From an uncultured Polaribacter sp. (GTDB lineage Bacteria > Bacteroidota > Bacteroidia > Flavobacteriales > Flavobacteriaceae), in NCBI GenBank assembly GCA_938084845.1, contig CALKEB010000016.1, positions 91,900 through 155,899 of the forward strand: a DNA stretch of 64,000 nt. The letters are read 5' to 3'. The position numbers and the translations under genes are program-made. Shown here in pieces: positions 50,769-61,362 of the stretch (its first letter is position 1; every line of letters begins with the position of its first letter). The notes under the pieces are model-generated. The model searched no databases and was not told the origin of the DNA. It saw only the letters and a program-made list of their open reading frames with translations.

Positions 50769-52871
50769 ATGCAAAGTTTTAGAACAGAAATAGAAAATCC
50801 GGTTGTAGAAAAAGATATTATTGAGTTAGCAGATAAAATTGCAGCTTTTAATAACCTACAAATTGATGAAGAAAAATTCAGAAGTTTACGTTTAGCTAGG
50901 GGTGTGTATGGTCAGCGTCAGCAAGGAGTTCAGATGATTCGTATAAAATTGCCTTACGGTAAAGTTAAAAGTCATCAATTAAAGAGAATTGCAGCAGTTT
51001 CAGACGAATATTCTAAAGGTAGGTTACATATTACAACTCGCCAAGACATTCAAATTCATTATGTAAATTTAAATAGAACTCCCCAACTATGGGCAGAATT
51101 AGAACGAGATAATGTAACCTTAAGAGAGGCTTGTGGAAATACAGTAAGAAATGTAACAGCATCAGAAACTGCAGGTATAGATGTAAACGAACCTTTTGAT
51201 GTTTCACCTTATGCAGATGCACTTTTTCGTTTCTTTTTAAGAAACCCAATTTGTCAAGAAATGGGCCGTAAATTCAAGGTTTCTTTTTCTGCTTCAGATG
51301 AAGATACTGGTTTATCTTATATGCACGATTTAGGTTTTATCGCTAAAATAGAAAACGGAATTCGTGGTTTTAAGGTGATGATTGGTGGAGGTTTAGGTTC
51401 ACAACCAAGACATGCAGATTTGTTATACGAATTTGTGGCTAGTGATAAAATAATTCCTTTAATGGAAGGTGTTTTAAGGATTTTTGATAGATATGGAGAA
51501 CGTAAAAGTAGAGCCAAAGCTAGAATGAAATTCTTATTAAAAGATATAGGTTTAGATGCCTTTAGAGATGTAATATTACAAGAACAAAAAGCAATTGAAT
51601 TTAAATCTGTAGCAATAGATGCTGAGGCTTATGAAGTTTCAAAACCTGTAAATGTTGATGCGCCTAGTGCGATTATTAAAGATGAAAAAGCTTTCGAATT
51701 GTGGAAATCGACCAATTTAATTCCACAAAAACAAGAAGGTTATGTTGCCATAGGGATTAAGGTGTTATTAGGCGATTTTTATACAGACAAAGCAAGATTA
51801 TTGGCAGATTTAGTAGAAAATTATGCAGCTGGAGAAATAAGATTGTCTTTGCGTCAAAACATATTAATTCCTTTTGTAAAACAAGAATTAGTGCCTTTCT
51901 TTTATCAAGAATTGCAAAAACTAGATTTTGTAGAAGCTGGTTATAATAAAGCAGTAGATATTACAGCTTGTCCAGGTACAGATACTTGTAATTTAGGAAT
52001 TGCAAGTAGCACAGGAATTGCAGAAGAGCTAGAAAAAGTCATTGCCAATGAATATCCTCAATACTTAGAAAATCAAGATTTAGTAATTAAAATAAGTGGA
52101 TGTATGAATGCTTGTGGGCAACACAATATGGCTAATATTGGTTTTCAAGGAATGTCTGTAAGAACTCCAGAAAAACTAGTTGCCCCTGCTTTACAAGTAC
52201 TTTTAGGCGGTGGGAATTTAGGAGATGGGCAAGGAATTTTTGCAGATAAAGTAGTAAAGGTACCAAGTAGAAGAGGACCAGAAGCAATGCGTAGAATTCT
52301 TAACGATTTTGAAAAAAATGCAAACGGTTTACAATTTGTGGAGTATTACAAAGAAAAAGGGGAAAAGTATTTCTACAATTTTCTAAATGACCTGCAAGAT
52401 ACAAGCAATTTAACTCAAGAAGATTTTATTGATTGGGGCAATAACGAGGTTTATAAAAAAGAAATCGGAATTGGAGAATGTGCAGGAGTTGTTATTGATT
52501 TAATTGCTACTCTATTTTTAGAAAGCGAAGAAAAAATAGACAAAGCAAAAGAGGCGTTTGTAAATTCTGTCTATTCTAGTTCTATTTATCATGCTTACAG
52601 CTCTTTAGTAAATTCAGCAAAAGCAATGTTATTGGCAGAAAATATTAAAACGAACTCACAAGCAAATATCATAAAACAGTTTGATGAATATTACATCACA
52701 TCAAATAAAATTAGTTTAGAAGGTTCTTTTGCAGATTTAATTTATCAAATAAATAAATATGCGCCTAAAGAAGAATTTGCTAAAAAGTACATTAAAGATG
52801 CTGAAGCTTTTTTAGAAAAAGTAAGGCTGTTTAGAGAAGAATCATTAACAGAAACTGGAGTTGATCATTAG
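50769..52871 (+). CDS. siroheme sulfite reductase with C-terminal HEPN-like domain
   Basis: A 700-residue protein. Residues 1 to about 545 are an assimilatory sulfite/nitrite reductase hemoprotein, reducing sulfite to sulfide with six electrons. The siroheme-4Fe4S ligands are Cys401, Cys407 (CPGTDTC) and Cys445, Cys449 (CMNAC); arginine/lysine substrate motifs lie in LHITTRQDIQIHYV and SLRQNILIPFV. The last roughly 135 residues are helical, with SSSIYHAYSSLVNSAKAMLLAENI resembling a HEPN domain, but no R-x4-6-H ribonuclease motif. Context (cysHDN before, siroheme genes and a ferredoxin pair after) supports sulfite rather than nitrite. Confidence 0.88.
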   Translation: MQSFRTEIENPVVEKDIIELADKIAAFNNLQIDEEKFRSLRLARGVYGQRQQGVQMIRIKLPYGKVKSHQLKRIAAVSDEYSKGRLHITTRQDIQIHYVNLNRTPQLWAELERDNVTLREACGNTVRNVTASETAGIDVNEPFDVSPYADALFRFFLRNPICQEMGRKFKVSFSASDEDTGLSYMHDLGFIAKIENGIRGFKVMIGGGLGSQPRHADLLYEFVASDKIIPLMEGVLRIFDRYGERKSRAKARMKFLLKDIGLDAFRDVILQEQKAIEFKSVAIDAEAYEVSKPVNVDAPSAIIKDEKAFELWKSTNLIPQKQEGYVAIGIKVLLGDFYTDKARLLADLVENYAAGEIRLSLRQNILIPFVKQELVPFFYQELQKLDFVEAGYNKAVDITACPGTDTCNLGIASSTGIAEELEKVIANEYPQYLENQDLVIKISGCMNACGQHNMANIGFQGMSVRTPEKLVAPALQVLLGGGNLGDGQGIFADKVVKVPSRRGPEAMRRILNDFEKNANGLQFVEYYKEKGEKYFYNFLNDLQDTSNLTQEDFIDWGNNEVYKKEIGIGECAGVVIDLIATLFLESEEKIDKAKEAFVNSVYSSSIYHAYSSLVNSAKAMLLAENIKTNSQANIIKQFDEYYITSNKISLEGSFADLIYQINKYAPKEEFAKKYIKDAEAFLEKVRLFREESLTETGVDH

Positions 52872-52876
52872 AAATT

Positions 52877-53647
52877 ATGAAGGTAAAAACACCAAAATTA
52901 ACTGTGGTTGGAGCAGGTCCTGGAGATGTAGATTTAATTACAATCAAAGCAATAAAAGTTTTAAAATCTGCGGATGTAGTTTTGTATGATGCTCTTGTTA
53001 ATGCTGATTTGTTGGCATATGTAAACCCAAAAGCAGAAGTTATTTTTGTCGGAAAAAGGTTAGGTTGTTATAAATATCAACAAGAACAAATTAACGATTT
53101 AATTGTAGCTAGAGCAAAATCTCATGGCCATGTAGTACGATTAAAAGGTGGGGATTCTTTCATTTTTGGAAGAGGTGCTGAAGAAATGGAATTTGCAGCG
53201 AAAGAAAATATTGAGGTAGCAGTTGTACCTGGTATTTCTTCTTCTTTAGCAGTACCAGCTTATCAAAATATACCCTTAACAAAAAGGGGTAGTGCAGAAA
53301 GTTTTTGGGTAATTACTGGTACTACAAAAGAACATCAAATTTCAAGTGATGTAAAGTTAGCTGCAAAATCTAATGCAACAGTAATAGTTTTAATGGGTAT
53401 GAGCAAGTTGCCTCAAATTATAAAATTGTTTCAAAATGAAGGGAAACATAATTTACCTGTAGCCGTAATTCAAGAGGGTACAACTTCTAGAGAAAAAGTT
53501 GGGGTAGGTACAGTAGATTCTATTTTAGAGGTTGTTGAAGAGAAAAAGCTAAGTAACCCTGCAATTATTGTATTGGGTGAAGTTGTTAATCATAGAGCTA
53601 TTTTACAAAACGTAAGGCAAGCACAATTTAGTTCTATAGCTGTTTAA
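52877..53647 (+). CDS. cobA: uroporphyrinogen-III C-methyltransferase
   Basis: This 256-residue SUMT adds two methyl groups from SAM to uroporphyrinogen III, giving precorrin-2 for siroheme. Motifs: VVGAGPGDVDLITIKAI near the N-terminus, DVVLYDALV, VVRLKGGDSFIFGRGAEE, VVPGISSSLAVPAY and PLTKRGSAESFWVITG. It follows the sulfite reductase by five bases and supplies that enzyme's cofactor together with the next gene. Confidence 0.95.
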   Translation: MKVKTPKLTVVGAGPGDVDLITIKAIKVLKSADVVLYDALVNADLLAYVNPKAEVIFVGKRLGCYKYQQEQINDLIVARAKSHGHVVRLKGGDSFIFGRGAEEMEFAAKENIEVAVVPGISSSLAVPAYQNIPLTKRGSAESFWVITGTTKEHQISSDVKLAAKSNATVIVLMGMSKLPQIIKLFQNEGKHNLPVAVIQEGTTSREKVGVGTVDSILEVVEEKKLSNPAIIVLGEVVNHRAILQNVRQAQFSSIAV

Positions 53648-53656
53648 AAACTAGGG

Positions 53657-54232
53657 ATGGAAAGAAATAATTTGTACCCAATTTTTTTAAAAGCGAAAAA
53701 TTTAAACTTCTTAATTGTAGGTGGTGGTTTTGTTGCAGAAGAAAAGTTGACGTTTTTGCTAAAGTCTAGTCCTGACGCAAAAGTTATTATGGTTTCTCCA
53801 ATGTTTAGAAAAAGAACCATAGCGCTAGCAAAGAAAGGTTGCGTAACTTTAATAGAAGATGTTTACAATAAAAAATATTTAGAAGGACGTCATATTGTTG
53901 TGGCTACAACAGATATTCCAGAAGTAAACGTACAAGTTTGGAAAGATTGTAGAGCCCTATCAAAATTAGTAAATGTTGCTGATAATCCTCCATATTGTGA
54001 TTTTTATATGGGTGGAATAGTTACTAAAGGCAACGTAAAAGTGGCAATTTCTACCAATGGGAAATCGCCAACCACAGCCAAAAGATTACGTCAATTTTTT
54101 GAGGAAGTAATTCCAGAAAATATAGACGATTTAGTAAAAAATTTAAATAAATATCGAAAAACCATTAAAGGAGATTTCGAAGAAAAAGTCGAAAAGCTAA
54201 ACGAATTCACAAAAAGTTTAGTTGAAAATTAA
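53657..54232 (+). CDS. precorrin-2 dehydrogenase / siroheme synthase N-terminal type
   Basis: A 191-residue protein like Met8p/CysG-N, oxidising precorrin-2 to sirohydrochlorin and probably inserting iron. The NAD motif is LNFLIVGGGFVAEEKLTFLL; VNVADNPPYCDFYMGGIVTKGNVKVAISTNGKSP has the catalytic/chelatase region with its conserved Asp. Length fits the single-domain form, separate from the methyltransferase upstream. It lies nine bases after cobA. Confidence 0.9.
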   Translation: MERNNLYPIFLKAKNLNFLIVGGGFVAEEKLTFLLKSSPDAKVIMVSPMFRKRTIALAKKGCVTLIEDVYNKKYLEGRHIVVATTDIPEVNVQVWKDCRALSKLVNVADNPPYCDFYMGGIVTKGNVKVAISTNGKSPTTAKRLRQFFEEVIPENIDDLVKNLNKYRKTIKGDFEEKVEKLNEFTKSLVEN

Positions 54233-54257
54233 AATAGCTAAAAGTAAATTAAGAAAA

Positions 54258-55313
54258 ATGATTACTACAGATATATTGATAATTGGTGCAGGACCAACAG
54301 GATTATTTACCATTTTTGAAGCGGGTTTATTAAAGCTAAAATGTCATTTAATTGATGCTTTGCCACAACCTGGTGGTCAATGTTCAGAAATTTATCCTAA
54401 GAAACCCATTTATGATATTCCTGCTTATCCAGAAATTTTAGCAGGAGATTTAACTGCAAAACTTTTAGAGCAAACTAAGCAGTTTGAGCCTGGTTTTACC
54501 TTAGGAGAAAGAGCAGAAACTATAGACAAACAAGAGGATGGTTCTTTTATTGTTACCACAAATAAAGGTACCAAGCATCATGCAAAAGTAGTTGCAATTG
54601 CAGGTGGTTTAGGGTCTTTTGAACCTAGAAAACCTCAAATAGAAAACTTAGCTAAGTTTGAAGATAATGGAGTGGAATATATTATTAAAGAGCCAGAATT
54701 ATATCGTGATAAAAAAGTAGTCATTTCAGGGGGTGGAGATTCTGCTTTAGATTGGGCTATTTTCTTGGCTGATGTTGCATCAGAAGTTACTTTAATTCAT
54801 AGAAGAAATGAATTTAGAGGTGCATTAGATTCTGTAGAAAAAGCACAAGAATTAAAGAATTTAGGCAAAATTAATATCATAACTCCAGCAGAGGTTAAAG
54901 GTCTTTTGGGTAATGAAAAAGTAACAGGAGTTATAGTAGAAAAAAAAGGCGAAGATGGTTTTATCATAGATACAGACCATTTTATTCCACTATTTGGATT
55001 GTCACCAAAACTAGGGCCAATTGCGAATTGGGGTTTAGAAATAGAGAAAAATGCCATTAAAGTAAATAATGCTTTAGACTATCAAACAAATATTCCAGGT
55101 ATTTATGCAATAGGAGATGTAAATACATATCCGGGTAAATTAAAACTAATTTTATGTGGTTTTCATGAGGCTACATTAATGTGTCAAAGTGCGTATAAAA
55201 AAATCTTTCCAGATAAAAAGTACGTTATGAAATATACTACAGTTGGTGGTGTTCAAGGTTTTGATGGCACAAAGAAAGAAGCACCAAAAGCAGTAATAAA
55301 AGCAATTCAATAA
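54258..55313 (+). CDS. ferredoxin--NADP reductase, thioredoxin-reductase-like
   Basis: A 351-residue flavoprotein of the YumC-type ferredoxin-NADP(+) reductase group. The FAD motif is DILIIGAGPTGLFTIFEAG, then PQPGGQCSEIYPKKPIYDIPAYP; the NADPH motif is VVISGGGDSALDWAIFLAD. It lacks the CxxC of thioredoxin reductases. The start is set at ATG 54258 since the TTG at 54222 lies inside the previous gene and only adds a basic stretch. With the ferredoxin that follows it can feed NADPH electrons to the sulfite reductase. Confidence 0.9.
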   Translation: MITTDILIIGAGPTGLFTIFEAGLLKLKCHLIDALPQPGGQCSEIYPKKPIYDIPAYPEILAGDLTAKLLEQTKQFEPGFTLGERAETIDKQEDGSFIVTTNKGTKHHAKVVAIAGGLGSFEPRKPQIENLAKFEDNGVEYIIKEPELYRDKKVVISGGGDSALDWAIFLADVASEVTLIHRRNEFRGALDSVEKAQELKNLGKINIITPAEVKGLLGNEKVTGVIVEKKGEDGFIIDTDHFIPLFGLSPKLGPIANWGLEIEKNAIKVNNALDYQTNIPGIYAIGDVNTYPGKLKLILCGFHEATLMCQSAYKKIFPDKKYVMKYTTVGGVQGFDGTKKEAPKAVIKAIQ

Positions 55314-55324
55314 GGGTATATTGT

Positions 55325-55342
55325 TAGGTTTGCGTAAATTTG
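55325..55342 (+). promoter_or_regulatory. two overlapping-range -7 elements before ferredoxin
   Basis: TAGGTTTG (55325-55332) and TAAATTTG (55335-55342) both match TAnnTTTG, 38 and 28 bases before the ferredoxin ATG. The ferredoxin may therefore have a separate promoter within the cluster. Confidence 0.45.
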
Positions 55343-55369
55343 CAGACTATATTAATAATTGACAAGAAG

Positions 55370-55699
55370 ATGCAAGACATCAATATAAAAATCACAGACA
55401 GAGAAGGTAAAACGCATGATATTGTAGCACCAACAGACATGTCTATGAATTTAATGGAAGTAGTTCGTTCTTATGAGTTAGCAGAAGAAGGTACTATTGG
55501 TATTTGTGGTGGAATGGCTATGTGTGCTTCGTGCCAATGTTATATAAAGTCAAACCATGAATTACCAGAAATGACAGATGATGAAGATGCAATGTTAGCA
55601 GAGGCATTTTATGTAGAGGATAACAGCAGATTAGGTTGTCAAATACAAATTACACCAGCATTAAATGGTTTAGAGGTAGAATTAGCACCTGAAAGTTAA
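55370..55699 (+). CDS. 2Fe-2S ferredoxin, adrenodoxin type
   Basis: A 109-residue [2Fe-2S] ferredoxin. The cluster ligands lie in GICGGMAMCASCQCYI and a distal Cys in RLGCQIQITPALNGLEVEL, the ISC/adrenodoxin-type pattern with LMEVVRSYELAEEGT and acidic TDDEDAMLAEAF. The ATG at 55370 gives the usual short N-terminus; the TTG-type start at 55340 falls on a -7 element. It is paired with the reductase upstream as electron carrier, most plausibly to the sulfite reductase. Confidence 0.92.
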   Translation: MQDINIKITDREGKTHDIVAPTDMSMNLMEVVRSYELAEEGTIGICGGMAMCASCQCYIKSNHELPEMTDDEDAMLAEAFYVEDNSRLGCQIQITPALNGLEVELAPES

Positions 55700-55705
55700 A
55701 TCTTT

Positions 55706-56482
55706 ATGAAGCAGACAGAACAAATCATAGCAGATAAAAAAGCAGTTGAATTTAAAAATTACAATATGTGTTTAAGAGATGCAGTTGAAATTTTTACGAA
55801 GCAATTGATAAACGATTTATTTGATCAAAATCATCTTTCAGAAAATGTTTCAGATACACGAAGAAAATTTTTATTGATTTTAGAAAGGTTAGCTTTGGAA
55901 AATGGCGAAAACCTTTGGAGCCATTTTCAGGGATCCTTTAAAACCATTCGTAAAAAGTTAGATTTAGATGCAGAAGCTGCGAATAGAAATGATCCAGCTG
56001 CTAAAAGTCTAGAAGAAATTTACTTAGCCTATCCTGGTTTTTATGCAATAGCTGTTTACAGACTAAGTCATCAATTTCTAAAATTAGATATTCCCATTTT
56101 ACCCAGAATGATGAGTGAATTTGCTCATAGCACAACTGGGACAGATATACATCCAGGAGCAGAGATTGGAGAATCTTTTTTTATAGATCATGCAACAGGT
56201 ATCGTTATTGGTGAAACTACCATCATAAAAAATAATGTTCAAATTTTTCAGGGAGTTACTTTAGGTGGAATTCAAGTGAAGAAAAGCTTTGCTTTTACTA
56301 AAAGGCATCCAACCATAGAAGACAATGTTATCATTTATGCAAATGCAACTATTTTAGGAGGAGACGTAATTATTGGTGCAAACTCTGTAATTGGTGCAAA
56401 CGTTTGTATTACAGAATCCATACCCATTAACTCAGTAGTTTCTGTACAGAAAGAAAATAATATTTTTCAAAAAAGAATTTAA
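55706..56482 (+). CDS. cysE: serine O-acetyltransferase
   Basis: This enzyme acetylates serine from acetyl-CoA to O-acetylserine for cysteine synthesis. The 258-residue protein has a helical N-terminal half, then the left-handed beta-helix of hexapeptide repeats (TGTDIHPGAEIGESFFIDHATGIVIGE; GVTLGGIQV; NATILGGDVIIGANSVIGANVCI). The longer helical N-terminus resembles the EpsC type. It is six bases after ferredoxin and immediately before cysteine synthase, its pathway partner. Confidence 0.93.
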   Translation: MKQTEQIIADKKAVEFKNYNMCLRDAVEIFTKQLINDLFDQNHLSENVSDTRRKFLLILERLALENGENLWSHFQGSFKTIRKKLDLDAEAANRNDPAAKSLEEIYLAYPGFYAIAVYRLSHQFLKLDIPILPRMMSEFAHSTTGTDIHPGAEIGESFFIDHATGIVIGETTIIKNNVQIFQGVTLGGIQVKKSFAFTKRHPTIEDNVIIYANATILGGDVIIGANSVIGANVCITESIPINSVVSVQKENNIFQKRI

Positions 56483-56484
56483 AA

Positions 56485-57372
56485 ATGCAAACAAAAAGTA
56501 TTATAGATTTTGTGGGAAATACCCCATTAGTAGAAGCACAAAGCATCTTTAAAAAACAAGGAGTTACACTTTTATTTAAATTAGAAGGTAATAATCCTGG
56601 AGGTAGTGTAAAAGACAGAGCTGCTTATTATATGATATCTGAAGCTATTAAAAGAGAAAATATTAAAAAGGGAGATACTTTAGTAGAAGCTACAAGTGGT
56701 AACACAGGTATTGCATTGGCTTTAATGGCTAGAGTTTTAGGGGTAAATATGGTACTAACTATGCCTGAAAACTCAACAATAGAAAGAGTAAAAACAATGC
56801 GCGCTTATGGTGCAGAAGTTATCCTTACTCCTGCAGAAAAAGGTATGGAGGGTGCTATAGATTATGCACTAAGTTTAAAATATAAAAAAGGGTATTTTCG
56901 ATTAAACCAGTTTGATAATTTCGACAATCCAAAAGCACATTACAAAACAACTGGCCCAGAAATTTGGAGAGATACCCAAGGAAATGTAACCCATTTTGTT
57001 TCAGCAATGGGTACTACAGGAACAATTACAGGTGTTTCAGATTTTCTTAAAGAAAAGAATGAAGACATTACTATAATTGGCGCACAACCTAAAGATGGAG
57101 CAAGAATTCCAGGGATTAGAAAATGGAAAAAAGAATATTTACCAGCTATTTTTAATGCAAAAAAAATAGATCAAGTTTTGGAAGTAAGTGAAGAAGAAGC
57201 GAAAGCAATGACCATTCGATTGGCTAGAGAAGAAGGTATATTTTCTGGAATGAGCAGTGGAGGTTCTGTAGCAACAGCTATAAAAATAGCCAATTCAATA
57301 GACAAAGGTGTTATAGTTGCTATAATCTGTGACAGAGGAGATAGATATTTATCTTCAGATATTTACGATTAA
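56485..57372 (+). CDS. cysM: cysteine synthase, CysM type
   Basis: A 295-residue PLP enzyme making cysteine from O-acetylserine and sulfide (or thiosulfate). The PLP lysine is in LEGNNPGGSVKDRAAYYMI, the substrate loop is EATSGNTGIALA, and the phosphate site is MGTTGTITG. The serine of the cofactor base is in SGMSSGG. Shorter length and the NNPGGSVKDR form point to the CysM/CysK2 type rather than CysK. It closes the sulfate-to-cysteine gene series. Confidence 0.92.
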   Translation: MQTKSIIDFVGNTPLVEAQSIFKKQGVTLLFKLEGNNPGGSVKDRAAYYMISEAIKRENIKKGDTLVEATSGNTGIALALMARVLGVNMVLTMPENSTIERVKTMRAYGAEVILTPAEKGMEGAIDYALSLKYKKGYFRLNQFDNFDNPKAHYKTTGPEIWRDTQGNVTHFVSAMGTTGTITGVSDFLKEKNEDITIIGAQPKDGARIPGIRKWKKEYLPAIFNAKKIDQVLEVSEEEAKAMTIRLAREEGIFSGMSSGGSVATAIKIANSIDKGVIVAIICDRGDRYLSSDIYD

Positions 57373-57437
57373 ATCATAGAAAATAAAAAAAAAGTTCGTT
57401 ACTTTGTTTCGAATATAGTTCATAAACATATTAATAC

Positions 57438-57558
57438 GTTATCACGAAAGGCAGAGGGATTAGACCCAGTGAAGCTTTGGCAACCTCTCAGAAATGAGAA
57501 AGGTGCTACATTCTACAATCTATTTTGATATCTTATCAAATAACGATTGACAGATAAC
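57438..57558 (+). promoter_or_regulatory. SAM-I (S-box) riboswitch
   Basis: P1 arms are GTTATC (57438-57443) and GATAAC (57553-57558). The core carries ACGAAAGGCAGAGGGATTAG, GACCCAGTGAAGCTTTGGCA-ACC and AAAGGTGCTACATTCTAC, clear S-box elements. It lies 47 bases before the methionine synthase genes and should lower their expression when SAM is high. Confidence 0.93.
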
Positions 57559-57605
57559 AGAGAAAATTATACTTTTCCTGATGACATATTATATAATTAT
57601 TAAAT

Positions 57606-58610
57606 ATGTCAAATATTTACAAAGCTTTACAAGAAAGAATTTTAGTCTTAGATGGTGCAATGGGTACCATGCTACAAGCCTATAAATTTTCGGAAGAAGA
57701 TTTTAGAGGAGAACGCTTTAAAGAGTACCCAACCTCTTTACAAGGTAATAATGATTTGTTATCATTAACCCAACCAGAAGCAATAAAAACGATTCATGCT
57801 AAATATTTTGAGGCTGGTGCAGATATTGTAGAAACCAATACTTTTTCTGGAACTACCATAGCAATGGCTGATTATCAAATGCAAGATTTGGTTTACGAAT
57901 TAAACTACCAATCTGCGAAGATTGCTAAAGAAGTTGCTTTAGAATTTACAGCAAGAGAACCGCACAAGCCGCGTTTTGTTGCAGGTTCTATAGGCCCTAC
58001 GAATAGAACTGCAAGCATGTCACCAGATGTGAATGATCCTGGTTATAGAGCGATTACTTTTAACGAATTAAGAATTGCTTATAAACAACAAGTAGAAGCT
58101 TTATTAGATGGTGGAGCAGATTTATTATTGGTAGAAACTGTTTTTGATACCTTGAATGCAAAAGCAGCTTTATTTGCGATAGAAGAAGTAAAAGACGAAA
58201 GAAATATAGAAGTTCCAACCATGTTAAGTGGTACCATTACAGATGCATCAGGCAGAACTTTATCAGGCCAAACAGCAGAAGCTTTTTTAATTTCTGTTTC
58301 TCATATACCATTAGTATCAGTTGGTTTTAATTGTGCTTTAGGAGCCAATTTATTACAACCTCACTTAGAAGCGATTGCTAATAAAACAGACTTTGCAATT
58401 TCTGCTCATCCCAATGCAGGTTTACCAAATGCATTTGGTGAATATGATGAAACCCCAGAAGAAATGGGCGAGCAAATAGAAGAATATTTAAAGAAAAATT
58501 TAATCAATATTATTGGTGGTTGTTGTGGAACATCTCCAGAACATATAAAAGTGATCGCAAATATTGCTGCTAAATATAAACCTCGTAAAGTTTTAGAAAA
58601 AGTACACTAA
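57606..58610 (+). CDS. metH: methionine synthase, homocysteine-binding subunit (split MetH)
   Basis: The N-terminal, zinc-dependent homocysteine S-methyltransferase module of cobalamin-dependent methionine synthase as a separate 334-residue protein. It starts [17 protein letters not shown], with [15 protein letters not shown] and the zinc ligands in VGFNCALGA and [11 protein letters not shown]. It is coupled to the rest of MetH by TAATG overlap. A two-gene MetH is known in Bacteroidetes. Confidence 0.94.
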   Translation: MSNIYKALQERILVLDGAMGTMLQAYKFSEEDFRGERFKEYPTSLQGNNDLLSLTQPEAIKTIHAKYFEAGADIVETNTFSGTTIAMADYQMQDLVYELNYQSAKIAKEVALEFTAREPHKPRFVAGSIGPTNRTASMSPDVNDPGYRAITFNELRIAYKQQVEALLDGGADLLLVETVFDTLNAKAALFAIEEVKDERNIEVPTMLSGTITDASGRTLSGQTAEAFLISVSHIPLVSVGFNCALGANLLQPHLEAIANKTDFAISAHPNAGLPNAFGEYDETPEEMGEQIEEYLKKNLINIIGGCCGTSPEHIKVIANIAAKYKPRKVLEKVH

Positions 58611-61282
58611 TGAAAGTGAAGCAAACAAAATACATGCGTCTGTCTGGATTAGAACCACTAATTTTAAACGAGAACAGCAATTTTATAAACGTTGGAGAAC
58701 GAACAAATGTAGCAGGTTCGCGTAAGTTTTTACGTTTAATTAAAGAAGAAAAATTTGATGAAGCCCTAGATATTGCAAGACATCAAGTAGATGGTGGTGC
58801 ACAAATTATAGATATTAATTTTGATGACGGATTAATTGACGGAAAAGAAGCTATGGTTCGTTTCTTAAATTTAATTGCAGCAGAGCCCGATATTTGTAGA
58901 GTTCCAATAATGATTGATAGTTCCAAGTGGGAAATTATAGAAGCTGGACTTCAAGTGGTACAAGGAAAATGTGTGGTAAACTCCATTTCGTTAAAAGAAG
59001 GAGAAGAAAAATTCATTTGGGAAGCCACCCAAATAAAACGTTATGGAGCAGCCGTAATTGTAATGGCTTTTGACGAAGTTGGGCAAGCAGATAATTATGA
59101 AAGGCGCATTGAAATTGCAAAACGTTCTTATGATATTTTAGTCAATAAAGTAAAATTTGCATCCGAAGATATTATTTTTGATTTAAATATTTTTCCTGTT
59201 GCAACAGGGATGGATGAACACAAAAAAAACGCTATCGATTTTATAAAAGCCACAAGATGGGTAAGAGAAAACTTACCCAATGTCTCTGTTAGTGGTGGTG
59301 TCTCAAATGTGTCTTTTTCGTTTAGAGGAAATAATGGTGTTCGTGAAGCAATGCATTCTGTCTTTTTATATCATGCCATAAAAAACGGAATGAATATAGG
59401 TATCGTAAATCCTTCTCTGTTAGAGGTTTATGATGATATTCCAAAAGATTTATTAGAGCACGTAGAAGACGTAATTTTAGACAGAAGAGAAGATGCCACT
59501 GAACGGCTATTAGATTTTGCAGAAACTGTAAAAGGGTCTAAAAAAGAAGCTGGTGCAGATGTATCTTGGAGGGAAAATTCATTGCAAGAAAAAATTACAC
59601 ATGCCTTAGTAAAAGGGATTGATGCTTTTATTATAGAAGACGTAGAGCAAGCAAGACAAGAAGCTGATGCACCTATCGAAGTCATAGAAGGTCATTTAAT
59701 GATTGGTATGAATGTAGTAGGTGATTTATTTGGGGCAGGAAAAATGTTTTTGCCTCAAGTGGTAAAATCTGCAAGAGTGATGAAAAAAGCGGTTGGGTAC
59801 TTAAATCCGTTTATTGAAGCTGAAAAATCAGACAAATCAGAACCTGTTGGTAAAATTTTAATGGCAACTGTGAAAGGAGATGTACACGATATTGGTAAAA
59901 ATATTGTGAGTGTTGTTTTAGCGTGTAATAATTATGAAATTGTAGATTTAGGAGTTATGGTTCCACCAGAAAAAATTATACAAACAGCTATAGATGAAAG
60001 AGTAGATGCTATCGGTTTAAGTGGTTTGATAACTCCATCCTTAGATGAAATGGTGTATTTAGCGAAAGAAATGCAACGTCAAAATTTTGATGTTCCTTTA
60101 TTAATTGGTGGTGCAACAACATCAAAAGCACATACCGCAGTTAAAATAGATACACAATATAAAAATGCAGTAGTGCATGTTAATGATGCCTCAAGAGCAG
60201 TAACAGTAGTAGGAGATTTATTAAACAAAAAATCAAGCCATTTATATACTGCAAAATTGAAAAAAGATTATGACCAATTTAGAACCAAGTTTCTAAAACG
60301 TGGAAAGGAAAAATCATACATCGCTATAGATGAAGCTCGCAAACGCAAATATAAAATTGATTGGAATACCTCAGAAATTAGTAAGCCTAAAGAGTTAGGG
60401 GTACAAACTTTAGAGCAGTTACGTTTAAAAGAATTAGTTCCGTTTATAGATTGGAGTCCGTTTTTTAGAAGTTGGGATTTACATGGCAAGTTTCCAGCTA
60501 TTTTATCTGATAAAATAGTAGGTGAGCAAGCATCTATTTTATTTCAAGAAGCACAAGTCATGATTGAGCAAATCATTGCAAAACAACTGTTAAAACCTAA
60601 AGCTGTATTTGGCTTGTTCGAAGCCAATACAGTAAATGAAGACGATATTTCAGTTCAGAGAAAAGGCAAAGAAATTGCAGTTTTTAGAACTTTAAGACAA
60701 CAACTTAAGAAAAGAGAGGGTATACCTAATTTAGCACTAGCCGATTTTATTGCACCAAAAGAAACAGAAAAAACAGATTATATGGGTGCATTTTGTGTTG
60801 GTATTTTTGGCGCACAAGAATTGGCAGAGAGTTACAAGGCCAAAGAGGATGACTATAATGCTATTATGGCGCAAGCGATAGCTGACAGGTTTGCAGAAGC
60901 CTTTGCAGAATATTTACATAAACAAATTAGAACAAAACACTGGGGGTATGCTACAGATGAAGTTTTAAACAATGAAGATTTAATAAAAGAAAGTTACAAA
61001 GGTATTCGACCTGCACCAGGTTATCCTGCTTGCCCCGATCATTTAGAAAAAGACACCATCTGGAGTGTATTAGACGTAGAAAATAAAATCGGAGTACAAT
61101 TAACAGAAAGCAAAGCAATGTGGCCTGCTGCTGCAGTTTCAGGGTATTATTTTGCACATAAAGAAGCCAAATATTTTGGTTTGGGAAAAATCACAAATGA
61201 TCAACTCGAAGATTATGCAGATCGAAAGGGAATTAGTAAGTCAAAAGCTAAAAAATGGTTACATCCTAATTTAGCAGAATAA
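58610..61282 (+). CDS. metH: methionine synthase, folate/B12/activation subunit (split MetH)
   Basis: The remaining 890 residues of cobalamin-dependent methionine synthase. In order: pterin-binding domain ([20 protein letters not shown]), cobalamin cap, B12-binding domain with [14 protein letters not shown] (the lower-ligand DxHxxG) and [13 protein letters not shown], and the SAM-dependent reactivation domain ([36 protein letters not shown]). With the preceding protein it transfers a methyl group from methyltetrahydrofolate to homocysteine. Confidence 0.96.
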   Translation: MKVKQTKYMRLSGLEPLILNENSNFINVGERTNVAGSRKFLRLIKEEKFDEALDIARHQVDGGAQIIDINFDDGLIDGKEAMVRFLNLIAAEPDICRVPIMIDSSKWEIIEAGLQVVQGKCVVNSISLKEGEEKFIWEATQIKRYGAAVIVMAFDEVGQADNYERRIEIAKRSYDILVNKVKFASEDIIFDLNIFPVATGMDEHKKNAIDFIKATRWVRENLPNVSVSGGVSNVSFSFRGNNGVREAMHSVFLYHAIKNGMNIGIVNPSLLEVYDDIPKDLLEHVEDVILDRREDATERLLDFAETVKGSKKEAGADVSWRENSLQEKITHALVKGIDAFIIEDVEQARQEADAPIEVIEGHLMIGMNVVGDLFGAGKMFLPQVVKSARVMKKAVGYLNPFIEAEKSDKSEPVGKILMATVKGDVHDIGKNIVSVVLACNNYEIVDLGVMVPPEKIIQTAIDERVDAIGLSGLITPSLDEMVYLAKEMQRQNFDVPLLIGGATTSKAHTAVKIDTQYKNAVVHVNDASRAVTVVGDLLNKKSSHLYTAKLKKDYDQFRTKFLKRGKEKSYIAIDEARKRKYKIDWNTSEISKPKELGVQTLEQLRLKELVPFIDWSPFFRSWDLHGKFPAILSDKIVGEQASILFQEAQVMIEQIIAKQLLKPKAVFGLFEANTVNEDDISVQRKGKEIAVFRTLRQQLKKREGIPNLALADFIAPKETEKTDYMGAFCVGIFGAQELAESYKAKEDDYNAIMAQAIADRFAEAFAEYLHKQIRTKHWGYATDEVLNNEDLIKESYKGIRPAPGYPACPDHLEKDTIWSVLDVENKIGVQLTESKAMWPAAAVSGYYFAHKEAKYFGLGKITNDQLEDYADRKGISKSKAKKWLHPNLAE

Positions 61283-61362
61283 ATCAATTATTTAACAATT
61301 ATTTTTTTTAATACTAACAAACATAAATAGAGGAAGTAAGACTTTTGTAGAAAATTATTAAA

